Source: DATFVA01 sp963764235
Lineage (GTDB): Bacteria > Bacteroidota > Ignavibacteria > Ignavibacteriales > Ignavibacteriaceae
Reading direction: 5' to 3'
DNA: 64,000 nucleotides
NCBI GenBank assembly: GCA_963764235.1
Contig: CAVXRO010000014.1
Span: 682,001 to 746,000 of the forward strand
Shown here: positions 28,061-36,684 of the stretch, one piece after another
How positions within the stretch are numbered: position 1 is the first letter of the stretch
Layout of the letters: each line of letters begins with the position of its first letter
Translations under genes and position numbers: made by a program
The notes under the pieces: model-generated
What the model saw: the letters and a program-made list of their open reading frames with translations, nothing else
The model's database searches: none
What the model was told of the DNA's origin: nothing

Positions 28061-28142
28061 TGCGAGAACGGGGACTCGAACCCCGACACCTTTCGGTACT
28101 AGATCCTAAGTCTAGCGCGTCTGCCAATTCCGCCATTCTCGC
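28061..28142 (-). tRNA. tRNA-Leu (anticodon UAG)
   Basis: The cloverleaf is complete on the minus strand. The 7-bp acceptor stem pairs 28142-28136 with 28068-28062, with discriminator A at 28061. The anticodon stem CTAGA/TCTAG encloses the loop CTTAGGA, giving anticodon TAG. The T arm is CGGGG-TTCGAGT-CCCCG. There is an extra arm of class II type, as expected for leucine. CCA is not encoded. Confidence 0.95.
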
Positions 28143-28354
28143 AGATAATTAAACATTGATTATTGAAATTGGAGAACAAAAATAAAAGTTTTGCCCCAGA
28201 AAACAAAGGTGAGGACAGGTGGAAAGGGTGAAAAGAGAACTGGAGAAGGCCCACGGAAATTCTGAGATACAAATCTCTATTGATGAATCAGTGTAGTTCT
28301 GGAAAAAGTGAATAATAAAAAATTGTCCTGCTTTAGCCAGACCTTACGAACTAT

Positions 28355-28474
28355 TTCAAGCGTACCCAGAGTGGTTCAGAGTCTATTCAAATGGGATTTG
28401 GAATGGAGGTCCGACTTACTTAAGAACGTATTCAGAACGTTTTCAGGTGGTATTTAGGATGTTTATAGATTGAA
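28355..28474. repeat. Degenerate 11-bp tandem repeat, about 11 units
   Basis: Read on the plus strand, the stretch falls into consecutive units that are mostly 11 bases long, with consensus TTCAGAACGTA. Examples are TTAAGAACGTA (28420), TTCAGAACGTT (28431), TTCAGGTGGTA (28442) and TTTAGGATGTT (28453). Earlier units at 28375, 28386 and 28397 keep phase, and a few units are 10 or 12 bases. Eleven is not a multiple of three and no frame is open, so the periodicity is not from coding. Confidence 0.65.
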
Positions 28475-28859
28475 GTTAAATACCTATAATAATGAGGTAA
28501 TTACAGTTGAATACAGGTCAAATGAAATTATAAGCAAAAAAAGTTGCGGTCAGTAAGGTATTGCTGTATGCACCGACCGTCCTTATATACGTATCCGGAC
28601 TTTTCATAAATCCACCTTTAACCGCTTAATAATTTTTGCTGAGGCCAGTTGTAAACGAATAGTCACTGCCAGTTTTTTCTTGCATACCTTTATACTTTTT
28701 AATTACATAAATGTGCAGACCCCGGCCCAAACTGTCAATGATGGAGAGCAATAGCAAGTAACATAGTCTATTCCGTGTTTTCGCAAATCTGATATTGGGT
28801 TTTTGATAATTTAACCTAAATTTAAATTATTTGAACCATCACTTCCCCGAATAATTTTT

Positions 28860-28878
28860 CCAGCATCTCATATGCTGG
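28860..28878. other. Perfect stem-loop in the tig upstream region
   Basis: A 7-bp perfect stem (CCAGCAT/ATGCTGG) with a 5-base loop lies about 140 bases before the tig start. No T-run follows on either strand, so it is not an ordinary terminator. It could be an RNA structure in the tig leader or a protein-binding palindrome. Confidence 0.4.
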
Positions 28879-29018
28879 TGAAAATGTTTAATTTCCACAG
28901 TATTTATTATATTTGTAATTCTATTATTTACGAAAAGCAGGTGGAAAGTCAGGCAATACATACCCTGTTGTCCAAATCTGCACTTGAATTTTTATAATTA
29001 ACAGAACCAGAGGATAAA

Positions 29019-30338
29019 TTGGAAGTAAAAGTTAACGAGATTTCTACTTCAGAGAATGAAGTGGAAGTTACAATGTCATATGACGAAATAAAACCGGATA
29101 TAGATAGTGAGGTTAAGAAGCAGACAAAGAAGATCCAGGTACCTGGATTCCGGAAAGGAAAAGTTCCAGTTTCTATGATTAAAAAGATGTATGGTGATGC
29201 ACTTGAGTATGAAGCTGCTGAGAAGGTAGCTAACAGCAGCTTCTGGAAGGTTGTGAAGGAGAAAAACCTTCAACCTGTCGGCCAGCCTGTCCTCTCTGAT
29301 ATTAAGTTTAATCCTGGGGAGGATTTCCATTTTAAGGTTCATTATGAAATTATACCTCAACTTGATGTAAAGGGTTATACGGATATCAGTATGGATATAC
29401 CCGACTTCAAAGTGAAGGATGAGGAGATTGAACACGAGATAATGCACGTTCAGAAGGCTAATGCCTCGCAGGTTGAGGAAGAGGTTGTTGGTGAGGCTAA
29501 TAACTATGTAATTAAGCTGAACCTTCAGCGCCTTAATGAAAAGGGGGAGCCTTACGAAGGAAGTAAGCCTGAAACGTTCGATGTTGATCTTTCAAATGAG
29601 AATGTTCAGAAGGATATTGTGGAAAAGTCGAGGGGTAAGAAAGTCGGTGATACTTTTGAGTTCAATTTTACAGACGAACGTAAAGTTAAGAACGATAAAG
29701 GTGAAGAGGAAACACAGAAAGAGGAGTTCCTCTACAAGGCTGAGATTAAAGATATTAAAAAGTATCTTCTGCCAGAGCTTAATGAGGAGTTCCTGAAAAA
29801 AATTACCAACGATAAAATTGATAATGAGAAGGACTTTAGGGAGAACATAAGCGCGGATATTCAGAAGTATTACGATCAGAGAACCAATGAGATTACACGC
29901 GACAAGCTGATCCAGGAAATTGTGAAAGCTAATGATTTCACTCCCCCAACCTCACTTGTTAACAACTTCCTGAGTGACCTGATTGAACGCGAGGAGCAGG
30001 AATCAAAGAAACAGGGCTACCGTAAATACGACCGTGAGGAGGCAGCCAAACGTCTCCACAGCTACGCTGAATACGAGGTGAAATGGTATCTGATAAAGAA
30101 TGAGATTGAGAAGAAGGAAAACATCGAAGTAACTGATGATGACTTGCAGGAACTTGTGAAGAAGGACGCAGAGAAGACAGGTTTGCCTGAGGATAAATTG
30201 CTAAACTATTACAAATCATCTAATTTTGCTGAACGTCTCAGGGATCAGAAATTGATTGATTTCCTGAAAGAGAATAATAAGATTAATAAAGTGGATCCTT
30301 CGAAATTAACAAATACTAAAACAGAGGAAACTAAATGA
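29019..30338 (+). CDS. tig: Trigger factor (ribosome-associated chaperone and peptidyl-prolyl isomerase)
   Basis: Binds ribosomal protein uL23 at the tunnel exit and shields nascent chains. 439 residues. The N-terminal ribosome-binding domain has GFRKGKVP at 43-50. A central domain (about 150-245) stands where the FKBP-type PPIase lies but is divergent, and the C-terminal helical domain follows. The start is a TTG at 29019 with AGAGGAT upstream; no ATG fits. It overlaps clpP by 4 bases, the classical tig-clpP order. No clpX follows in this window. Confidence 0.93.
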   Translation: MEVKVNEISTSENEVEVTMSYDEIKPDIDSEVKKQTKKIQVPGFRKGKVPVSMIKKMYGDALEYEAAEKVANSSFWKVVKEKNLQPVGQPVLSDIKFNPGEDFHFKVHYEIIPQLDVKGYTDISMDIPDFKVKDEEIEHEIMHVQKANASQVEEEVVGEANNYVIKLNLQRLNEKGEPYEGSKPETFDVDLSNENVQKDIVEKSRGKKVGDTFEFNFTDERKVKNDKGEEETQKEEFLYKAEIKDIKKYLLPELNEEFLKKITNDKIDNEKDFRENISADIQKYYDQRTNEITRDKLIQEIVKANDFTPPTSLVNNFLSDLIEREEQESKKQGYRKYDREEAAKRLHSYAEYEVKWYLIKNEIEKKENIEVTDDDLQELVKKDAEKTGLPEDKLLNYYKSSNFAERLRDQKLIDFLKENNKINKVDPSKLTNTKTEETK

Positions 30339-30967
30339 CAAAACATCCTGAATTTTATAACCAGCTGGTACCTTATGTCATCGAACAGACAGGCCGCGGT
30401 GAACGCGGGATGGACATCTTTTCCCGGCTGCTTAGAGAAAGAATAATTTTCATAGGTACTCCTATTGACGATCATATCGCAAGTCTGATTATCGCTCAGC
30501 TTATTTTCCTTGAGGCTGAGGATTCTGAGAAGGACATCAATGTTTATATCAACTCGCCCGGCGGAAGCGTTACAGCGGGACTGGCAATCTATGATACTAT
30601 GAAATATGTCAAGCCTAATGTATCTACCATATGCGTCGGTATGGCTGCTAGTATGGGAGCTATCCTGCTTGCGGGAGGAGCAGCCGGTAAAAGAACCGCA
30701 CTCCCCAATGCTAAGATTATGATCCATCAGCCATGGGTCGGGGGCCTGCAGGGACAGACATCCGATATCGAAATTCACGCAAAGGAGATGTTGAAGACAC
30801 GCGATACCCTCTACAAGATACTTGCCGAACATACGGGAAAATCAATTGAACAGATTACCAAGGACTGCGACAGGGATTATTTCCTTTCAGCCCAGGAAGC
30901 AAAAGACTATAAACTGATAGATAATATTATCGAAAAGAGAATTCCTCTTTCAGATAATAAAAAATAA
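30335..30967 (+). CDS. clpP: ATP-dependent Clp protease proteolytic subunit
   Basis: Forms the tetradecameric peptidase core of ClpXP or ClpAP. The 210 residues show the triad Ser106 (GMAASMG), His131 (MIHQP) and Asp181 (RDYFLSA). The handle-helix and hydrophobic pocket regions are conserved. The start ATG overlaps the stop of tig. A terminator directly downstream closes a two-gene tig-clpP operon. Confidence 0.97.
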   Translation: MTKHPEFYNQLVPYVIEQTGRGERGMDIFSRLLRERIIFIGTPIDDHIASLIIAQLIFLEAEDSEKDINVYINSPGGSVTAGLAIYDTMKYVKPNVSTICVGMAASMGAILLAGGAAGKRTALPNAKIMIHQPWVGGLQGQTSDIEIHAKEMLKTRDTLYKILAEHTGKSIEQITKDCDRDYFLSAQEAKDYKLIDNIIEKRIPLSDNKK

Positions 30968-30974
30968 ATTTAAT

Positions 30975-31003
30975 TAGGGATTGGGTTATCTCAATCCCTT
31001 TTC
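30975..31003 (+). terminator. Rho-independent terminator after clpP
   Basis: An 8-bp stem (30975-30982 with 30991-30998, AGGGATTG/CAATCCCT) and an 8-base loop are followed by a T-rich tail, just 8 bases after the clpP stop. Confidence 0.85.
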
Positions 31004-31042
31004 CTTCTTATATTACTGACCGTGTTTTCACTTCTTATTTAA

Positions 31043-32572
31043 ATGAAAATAAATTTTCGCTACATAAGTGTTGCCCTGCTGATGCTTTTTACCGCATTAT
31101 TCTTCCCCACTATGCTTTCTGCCCAGCAAAAGGAGGCGGGAGTAAAACCGAAGAATGTGATCCCGGTACAAAAGGATGCGGCTGCAAGAAAAAAAGAGGA
31201 TGACTTAAAGAAAAACCTCGACCGCTACCTCAAAGAATTCAGAACAAATAAACTTATCCCGGGAATATCGGCAGGTATAGCATGGAACGAGAAGATCTTC
31301 TGGCTTGGTAATTCAGGAACTGCCGATGTTGAAAATAATATAGCCGTAACGGACAGCACTCTCTTTAGAATAGCCTCTATATCGAAATCTATTACGGCTG
31401 TTGCTGTTATGCAGCTTGTAGAGAAAGGAAAAATTAAGCTGGATAATGATGCACGCAGCTATATTTCATATTTCCCTAAAAAGAAGTGGAAGTTTACTGT
31501 CCGCCAGCTTCTGAATCATACTGCGGGGATACGCAATTATTACAGGGCGGAATTCGATGATACCAGGCATTATGCTTCGCTTAAGGATGCCGCTGATATT
31601 GTAAGCAAAGATACGCTCGCCTACAAGCCCGGAACAAAGTATCTCTACACGACCCTCGGCTATAATCTTCTCGGAACGATCATAGAAAATGTATCAGGAC
31701 AATCGTTTTCTGAGTATCTCCGGAAAAATATCTTCGAACCAGCACAGATGAATTCTACCCTCCTGGGGTACCAGCAAAGAATAATCCCTTATCGCGCGGG
31801 AATGTATGAAAGGAACAGGACCAGAATAATTGAGAATGCTCCGCTTGCAGACCTGAGCAATAAATACCCCGGTGGAGGATTGCTGTCAACTTCCGAAGAT
31901 TTGTTAAGGTTTGCTGTAAACCTGCTCGAGGGTCACCTTGTTAAACCTGAAACTCTGGATTCGATGCTGGTACCAACCAGACTCAAGAATGGAACAATGA
32001 TAAATTACGGACTGGGATTTACCCTTGGGAGGGATAATGCAGGCAGAAAATATTTTGCCCATGAAGGATATGATGGTACTTCGCTGCTCCTTATTTACCC
32101 TGAGGAAAAACTTGCTGCAGTTGATCTGCTAAATATAAGAGACAGAAATAACAGCGCTGCAGCATTCGATCTTGCTTCAACTGTTCTCGATGATACAGTT
32201 ATTTTTCCTGTAGCCCAGCTGTCAGACAGACTGATGTCTGTATATAGAGTTTCCGGGATCGATTCAGTTCTGGCCGATTATAGAAATATTTCTGCGGATT
32301 CCTCCAGCATCTACGATACATCACTTAATGAGATATGCCTCTTTGGCTATGATCTGCTGGGACTCCACAAAACCTCTGACGCCGTAAGGTATTTCCGTTT
32401 CATTGTGGGCCGCTTTCCTCAGCAGGCCAAACCCCTTATAGGTCTCGCAGACGCATACTATAAGGATGGGAATTTAGGACTTGCCCTGCGGCACTACAGG
32501 CTCGCCTTTAAAACGGAACGGACTAACGTATATGCACTAAGCATGATACGCAAAATCACCGGTTCTAAGTGA
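31043..32572 (+). CDS. Secreted serine hydrolase of the class C beta-lactamase-like (penicillin-binding) family
   Basis: 509 residues. A signal peptide (about 1-27, ending MLSAQ) is followed by a basic linker. The beta-lactamase-like domain has the nucleophile motif S112-I-S-K115, a YNLLG tyrosine region near 220 and an HEGYDG segment in the third-motif region. The last about 110 residues look like a helical repeat or TPR extension (PLIGLADAYYKDGNLGLALRHY). Likely a periplasmic esterase, D-amino peptidase or peptidoglycan-related hydrolase rather than a resistance enzyme. Single gene; the clpP terminator lies upstream and no strong ribosome-binding site is visible. Confidence 0.87.
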   Translation: MKINFRYISVALLMLFTALFFPTMLSAQQKEAGVKPKNVIPVQKDAAARKKEDDLKKNLDRYLKEFRTNKLIPGISAGIAWNEKIFWLGNSGTADVENNIAVTDSTLFRIASISKSITAVAVMQLVEKGKIKLDNDARSYISYFPKKKWKFTVRQLLNHTAGIRNYYRAEFDDTRHYASLKDAADIVSKDTLAYKPGTKYLYTTLGYNLLGTIIENVSGQSFSEYLRKNIFEPAQMNSTLLGYQQRIIPYRAGMYERNRTRIIENAPLADLSNKYPGGGLLSTSEDLLRFAVNLLEGHLVKPETLDSMLVPTRLKNGTMINYGLGFTLGRDNAGRKYFAHEGYDGTSLLLIYPEEKLAAVDLLNIRDRNNSAAAFDLASTVLDDTVIFPVAQLSDRLMSVYRVSGIDSVLADYRNISADSSSIYDTSLNEICLFGYDLLGLHKTSDAVRYFRFIVGRFPQQAKPLIGLADAYYKDGNLGLALRHYRLAFKTERTNVYALSMIRKITGSK

Positions 32573-32660
32573 TTTGAAGTAAACCGGAAATATTTTCCTT
32601 GCATTCCTGAACTTTAGTCCACAAATTAGTGTTTAGAGCTTAACAAACAAAAAAATATAC

Positions 32661-33758
32661 ATGATAGGACACAGATTTACGGAATTTATTCCGGGAAACA
32701 GCGGTGAGAGCCGTTTTGAAGATCTTCTGAAAATATTCATGCAGTTATTAACTATTACTTCCGGTGACGTAACTGAGGCACTTAACTGGATGAACGAGCT
32801 GGATAAAAAGTACAACCTGACTGACAATAACTACGGAATGGGTGACTTTATAAATGAGCTGAAGGATAAGAACTATATTGAAGAAGATTCAGACAAAAAT
32901 ATATTTGTAATTACTGCAAAGAGTGAGCAGTCTATTCGTAAGCAGTCGCTTGAAGAGATCTTCGGCAAACTGAAGAAATCAAAGCGCGGAAATCACAGAA
33001 CGCCTTACTCAGGAAGCGGAGATGAGCTTACTTCAGACAGACGTGAGTTCAGCTTCGGGGATACAATGGACCAGATCGATGTAACTAATTCGATAAAAAA
33101 TTCACAGATAAATCATGGTATAGATGACTTTAAGCTGACCGAGGACGATCTTGAAGTAGAGGAAAAGGACTTTAAGGCGCTTACTTCAACCGTGCTGATG
33201 ATTGATATCTCTCATTCGATGATTTTATACGGAGAAGACCGGATCACTCCTGCAAAAAAAGTAGCAATGGCACTCTCTGAACTGATCACTACAAAGTACC
33301 CGAAGGATACTCTTGATATTATTGTATTCGGCAACGATGCCTGGCCTATTGCTATAAAAGACCTTCCATACCTGCAGGTAGGTCCTTATCACACAAATAC
33401 AGTTGCGGGAATAGATCTCGCACTGAATATACTTAGAAGAAGAAAAACATCTAATAAACAAATATTTATGATCACGGATGGTAAACCAACCTGTCTGAAA
33501 GAAGGTGCGCGGTATTATAAAAATAGTTTTGGATTGGACAGGAAGATTGTTAATAAAACACTTGACCAGGCTGCACGCAGTAGAAAACTGGGTATCTCAA
33601 TTACAACGTTTATGATTGCCCGTGATCCTTATCTTCAACAGTTTGTTAGAGAGTTTACCTCTACAAATAAGGGCCGTGCATTCTACAGCAGTCTTACCGG
33701 ACTCGGAGAGTATATTTTTGAAGATTATATCAGGAACCGGAGACGCAGAGTGAAATAA
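32661..33758 (+). CDS. von Willebrand factor A (vWA) domain protein, CoxE/MoxR-partner type
   Basis: 365 residues. The N-terminal half is charged and helical. The vWA domain (about 175-360) has the MIDAS motif D182-I-S184-H-S186 and the later ITDGKPT metal motif. No signal peptide or membrane helix, so it is cytoplasmic. It is followed 38 bases later by a MoxR-like AAA+ ATPase gene. Such vWA/MoxR pairs act as metal- or complex-assembly chaperones in known cases; the client here is unknown. Confidence 0.88.
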   Translation: MIGHRFTEFIPGNSGESRFEDLLKIFMQLLTITSGDVTEALNWMNELDKKYNLTDNNYGMGDFINELKDKNYIEEDSDKNIFVITAKSEQSIRKQSLEEIFGKLKKSKRGNHRTPYSGSGDELTSDRREFSFGDTMDQIDVTNSIKNSQINHGIDDFKLTEDDLEVEEKDFKALTSTVLMIDISHSMILYGEDRITPAKKVAMALSELITTKYPKDTLDIIVFGNDAWPIAIKDLPYLQVGPYHTNTVAGIDLALNILRRRKTSNKQIFMITDGKPTCLKEGARYYKNSFGLDRKIVNKTLDQAARSRKLGISITTFMIARDPYLQQFVREFTSTNKGRAFYSSLTGLGEYIFEDYIRNRRRRVK

Positions 33759-33796
33759 TCTTTCTGCTTTCATTTTATAAAAAAAAAGGAGTTTTG

Positions 33797-35308
33797 ATGG
33801 ATTTAGTTTCAATATCTACGCTTGGAGAACTTAAAAAGAGCGGATATAAATCACGGCCGATTAAAAATGAGCTGAGAGAGAATCTTATTTGTGCTCTTCA
33901 AAAGGGTGAGAATCCTTTTGAAGGTATTATTGGTTATGAAGAAACTGTTATACCCGATATCCAGACTGCTATTCTTTCACGCCATAATATAATATTGCTT
34001 GGTCTGCGCGGGCAAGCAAAAACAAAGATAGCACGTTTGCTGATAAACCTGCTTGATGAAAATATACCTGTTGTGAAAGGCAGCGATCTTAATGAGGATC
34101 CTTTTAACCCTATTTCAAATGTCACGAGGGAACTTGTAAAGAAGGAAGGCGATAACACAAAGATTGAATGGGTACACAGGTCAGAGCGTTATACCGAAAA
34201 GCTGGCGACCCCCGATGTTTCTGTAGCAGATCTGATTGGAGACGTTGATCCTATCAAAGCTGCTGCGCTGAAGCTTCCCTATTCCGATGAGAGAGTCATT
34301 CATTTTGGATTGATACCCAGGTCGCACCGTGGGATATTCGTTATCAACGAACTTCCCGATCTCCAGGCCAGGATACAGGTAGCTCTTTTCAATATCCTGC
34401 AGGAGAATGATATCCAGATACGCGGATTTAAGGTACGACTTCCGCTTGATATACAATTTGTATTTACTGCAAACCCGGAGGATTATACGAACCGCGGATC
34501 TATCGTCACCCCTTTAAAGGACAGGATAGACAGCCAGATACTTACTCACTATCCGAAATCAATAGAGGTATCGAGATCAATCACGGAGCAGGAAGCACGG
34601 TCGGCCGACCAGCAGAAAAACGTAGTACATATTCACGATCTGCTGAAGGATCTGGTAGAACAGATTGCTTTTGAAGCACGCCGGAGCGAATACATAGATG
34701 CTAAAAGCGGTGTATCAGCAAGACTTACGATCTCAGCCTACGAGAACCTGATAAGTACTGCTGAGCGGAGAGCTATCCTTAACAAGGAAACGGATACCTT
34801 TGCGAGGGTCTCTGACCTTTATGGTGTAATCCCCTCAATTACCGGCAAGATTGAGCTTGTATATGAGGGCGAGCAGGAAGGTCCTTCTAAAGTTGCACAT
34901 ATTCTTATAAGCAAGGCAGTCAGAAATATTTTTGCCGAACACTTCCCGACCCCGGATAAGCTGAAGAAATCGCAGGACGCGAACATCTATCAGGAAATCA
35001 CCAATTGGTTCAATAAGGGCAACTACGTCGATATACTGAATGAACTTGATGAAAAAAAATACGAGGCGGCTTTGAATAAAGTGCCAGGACTTTCAGATAT
35101 CGTGAAAAAACACTTCCCAAAAGCTGATAAAAAGCATCACCTGCTGCTAATGGAATTTGTTCTGCATGGACTTACAGAGTATTCCCTTCTGAGCAAGTTC
35201 AGAATGGAGAAAGGAGTGCAGTTTAAGGATATGCTGAGTTCTATGTTTACTATGTCTTCCGAAGACGAAGATGATATGCCGGATGAAGATACAGACTTTT
35301 ACCGTTAA
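33797..35308 (+). CDS. MoxR-like AAA+ ATPase (magnesium-chelatase ChlI-related)
   Basis: 503 residues. The AAA+ core has a Walker A-like GLRGQAKTK near residue 70, Walker B-type GIFVINELPDL and sensor 1 in FTANPEDYTNRG, followed by an arginine-rich KDRIDSQI block. The C-terminal about 200 residues are helical with an acidic tail. The start is the ATG at 33797, with AGGAG 5 bases upstream; a TTG one codon earlier is also in frame. Operon partner of the vWA gene. The ATPase probably remodels a client held by the vWA protein (family knowledge; client unknown). Confidence 0.88.
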   Translation: MDLVSISTLGELKKSGYKSRPIKNELRENLICALQKGENPFEGIIGYEETVIPDIQTAILSRHNIILLGLRGQAKTKIARLLINLLDENIPVVKGSDLNEDPFNPISNVTRELVKKEGDNTKIEWVHRSERYTEKLATPDVSVADLIGDVDPIKAAALKLPYSDERVIHFGLIPRSHRGIFVINELPDLQARIQVALFNILQENDIQIRGFKVRLPLDIQFVFTANPEDYTNRGSIVTPLKDRIDSQILTHYPKSIEVSRSITEQEARSADQQKNVVHIHDLLKDLVEQIAFEARRSEYIDAKSGVSARLTISAYENLISTAERRAILNKETDTFARVSDLYGVIPSITGKIELVYEGEQEGPSKVAHILISKAVRNIFAEHFPTPDKLKKSQDANIYQEITNWFNKGNYVDILNELDEKKYEAALNKVPGLSDIVKKHFPKADKKHHLLLMEFVLHGLTEYSLLSKFRMEKGVQFKDMLSSMFTMSSEDEDDMPDEDTDFYR

Positions 35309-35382
35309 ACATTCACATTCAGTTAATTTTTTCATCATTTCATTTTTATGTAACTTCAACTGAATGAATAAAATCATTTAGT

Positions 35383-36546
35383 ATGAAAGAAACCTCCCGG
35401 AAGAAAATTGTTATTATCGGACCTGCCTATCCCTACAGAGGCGGTCCGGCCACTTATGTTTCCTATCTCTTCAATAGTCTCAGTAAAACATTTGACGTTA
35501 AAATATTTAACTATACCCTCCTTTACCCGGACTTCCTCTTTCCCGGGACTACACAATACGATGAGAGCAAGATGGCTTCGTTAAAAGTTCCCAATGAGAG
35601 GATTATAAATTCTATTTCACCTTTCAACTGGTTAAAGACTGCAAAAAGAATAAGAGAGGAAAAAGCCGACCTTGTAGTATTCGATTGGTGGCAGCCTTTT
35701 TTTGGTGTCTGCCATTATACGATTTCCTATTTACTGAAAAATCGATATAAGGGAAAAATATTATTCATAACAGAGAATTTTATCTCTCATGAATCAAGAT
35801 TCATCGACAGTTTTTTGACAAAGCTGGGATTGAGCAACGCTGCCAGCTTTTTAGCACTGTCGGATGTAGTTGCAAAAGAACTGGGGAAGATTGCCGGTGG
35901 AAGGCAAATATACCGATCTTCTCTGCCTCCATTCGATTGCTATCTAACGGCTGATAACTTCAGCAGAATTACAAGCAGGAAGGAATTAAACCTTTCGGAT
36001 AGTGATAAAGTGCTCTTGTTCTTCGGTTATGTCAGGAAATATAAGGGACTGGATCTTCTTATCGATGCTATGCCTGAAGCCCTTAAACAAATCCCTGAAA
36101 TTAAACTCCTGATTGTCGGCGAATTCTATGATAATGTTTCGATATATATCAGTCGTGTAGAAAAATTGGGACTACAGGATAAGATTATCGTTATAAATAA
36201 ATTTGTACCCAATGAAAAAGTCGGAAAATACTACACAGCAGCTGATGTAACCGTGCTGCCTTACAGAAGTGCCACTCAGAGTGCTGTGTTAAATGTTTCC
36301 TACAGTTTCGGAAAACCTGTGATCGTTACAAGAGTAGGCGGACTGAGCGAATTTGTTAAGGATAATTATACCGGTATTATCGTAGAGCCCGAAAGCAAAG
36401 AGCAAATTGCGGCCGGGATCATACGCTTTTTCGGATCGGAAAAAAATATAGATTTCAAATCTAATATCGAAGAATATCTTGGCGAAAGCGACTTTAATCA
36501 GCTTCCTGAACTCTTTGAGAAGATAATTGATGAGGTAAATGCATAA
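35383..36546 (+). CDS. Glycosyltransferase family 4 (GT-B fold)
   Basis: 387 residues. The N-terminal Rossmann domain starts with IGPAYPYRGGPATYV. The C-terminal donor domain begins FFGYVRKYKGLDLLIDAM and has the PYRSATQSAVLNVSYSFGKPVIVT motif, with the E-x7-E type region typical of retaining GT4 enzymes. No membrane helix. Probably adds a sugar to a surface polysaccharide, glycolipid or glycoprotein. It stands alone, convergent with the phosphorylase gene, so its acceptor cannot be inferred from context. Confidence 0.88.
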   Translation: MKETSRKKIVIIGPAYPYRGGPATYVSYLFNSLSKTFDVKIFNYTLLYPDFLFPGTTQYDESKMASLKVPNERIINSISPFNWLKTAKRIREEKADLVVFDWWQPFFGVCHYTISYLLKNRYKGKILFITENFISHESRFIDSFLTKLGLSNAASFLALSDVVAKELGKIAGGRQIYRSSLPPFDCYLTADNFSRITSRKELNLSDSDKVLLFFGYVRKYKGLDLLIDAMPEALKQIPEIKLLIVGEFYDNVSIYISRVEKLGLQDKIIVINKFVPNEKVGKYYTAADVTVLPYRSATQSAVLNVSYSFGKPVIVTRVGGLSEFVKDNYTGIIVEPESKEQIAAGIIRFFGSEKNIDFKSNIEEYLGESDFNQLPELFEKIIDEVNA

Positions 36547-36684
36547 TAGCTGAGAAGCCGGATTGAATGGGACACTTTAACTCTGGTTCACCTCACCATA
36601 AGGTCCAGCCGATTTCCAAACTATCGATCCTGACCTGTCTTCAGGATTAAACAACTAACTTCCGGATCATTTTCTCAATGGATA

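Larger units (their letters stand above)
28143..29018. other. Long non-coding region upstream of tig
   Basis: About 876 bases with no credible open frame. It contains a degenerate 11-bp tandem repeat (28355-28474), two copies of CAGGTGGAAA (28216 and 28938) and a perfect 7-bp stem-loop (28860-28878). The last 100 bases must hold the tig-clpP promoter. The central part may be decayed sequence. Confidence 0.6.

Noticed and set aside
28355..28474. CRISPR array
   Set aside because: Unit length is 11 bases with no spacers, and there are no cas genes, so it cannot be a CRISPR array.
28860..28878. Stem-loop taken as a terminator
   Set aside because: No T-run follows on either strand, so I list it only as a structure of unknown role.
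30245..30832. 195-codon minus-strand open frame over clpP and the end of tig
   Set aside because: Antisense to two well-identified genes with strong conservation and has no family-like features.
31043..32572. True beta-lactamase resistance gene
   Set aside because: The SxxK hydrolase fold is shared by many esterases and peptidases. The long linker and tail and the weak third motif do not support a resistance role.
36627..36647. 7-bp hairpin between the convergent glycosyltransferase and phosphorylase genes
   Set aside because: No T-run follows on either strand; it could be a weak bidirectional terminator, but I cannot support it.
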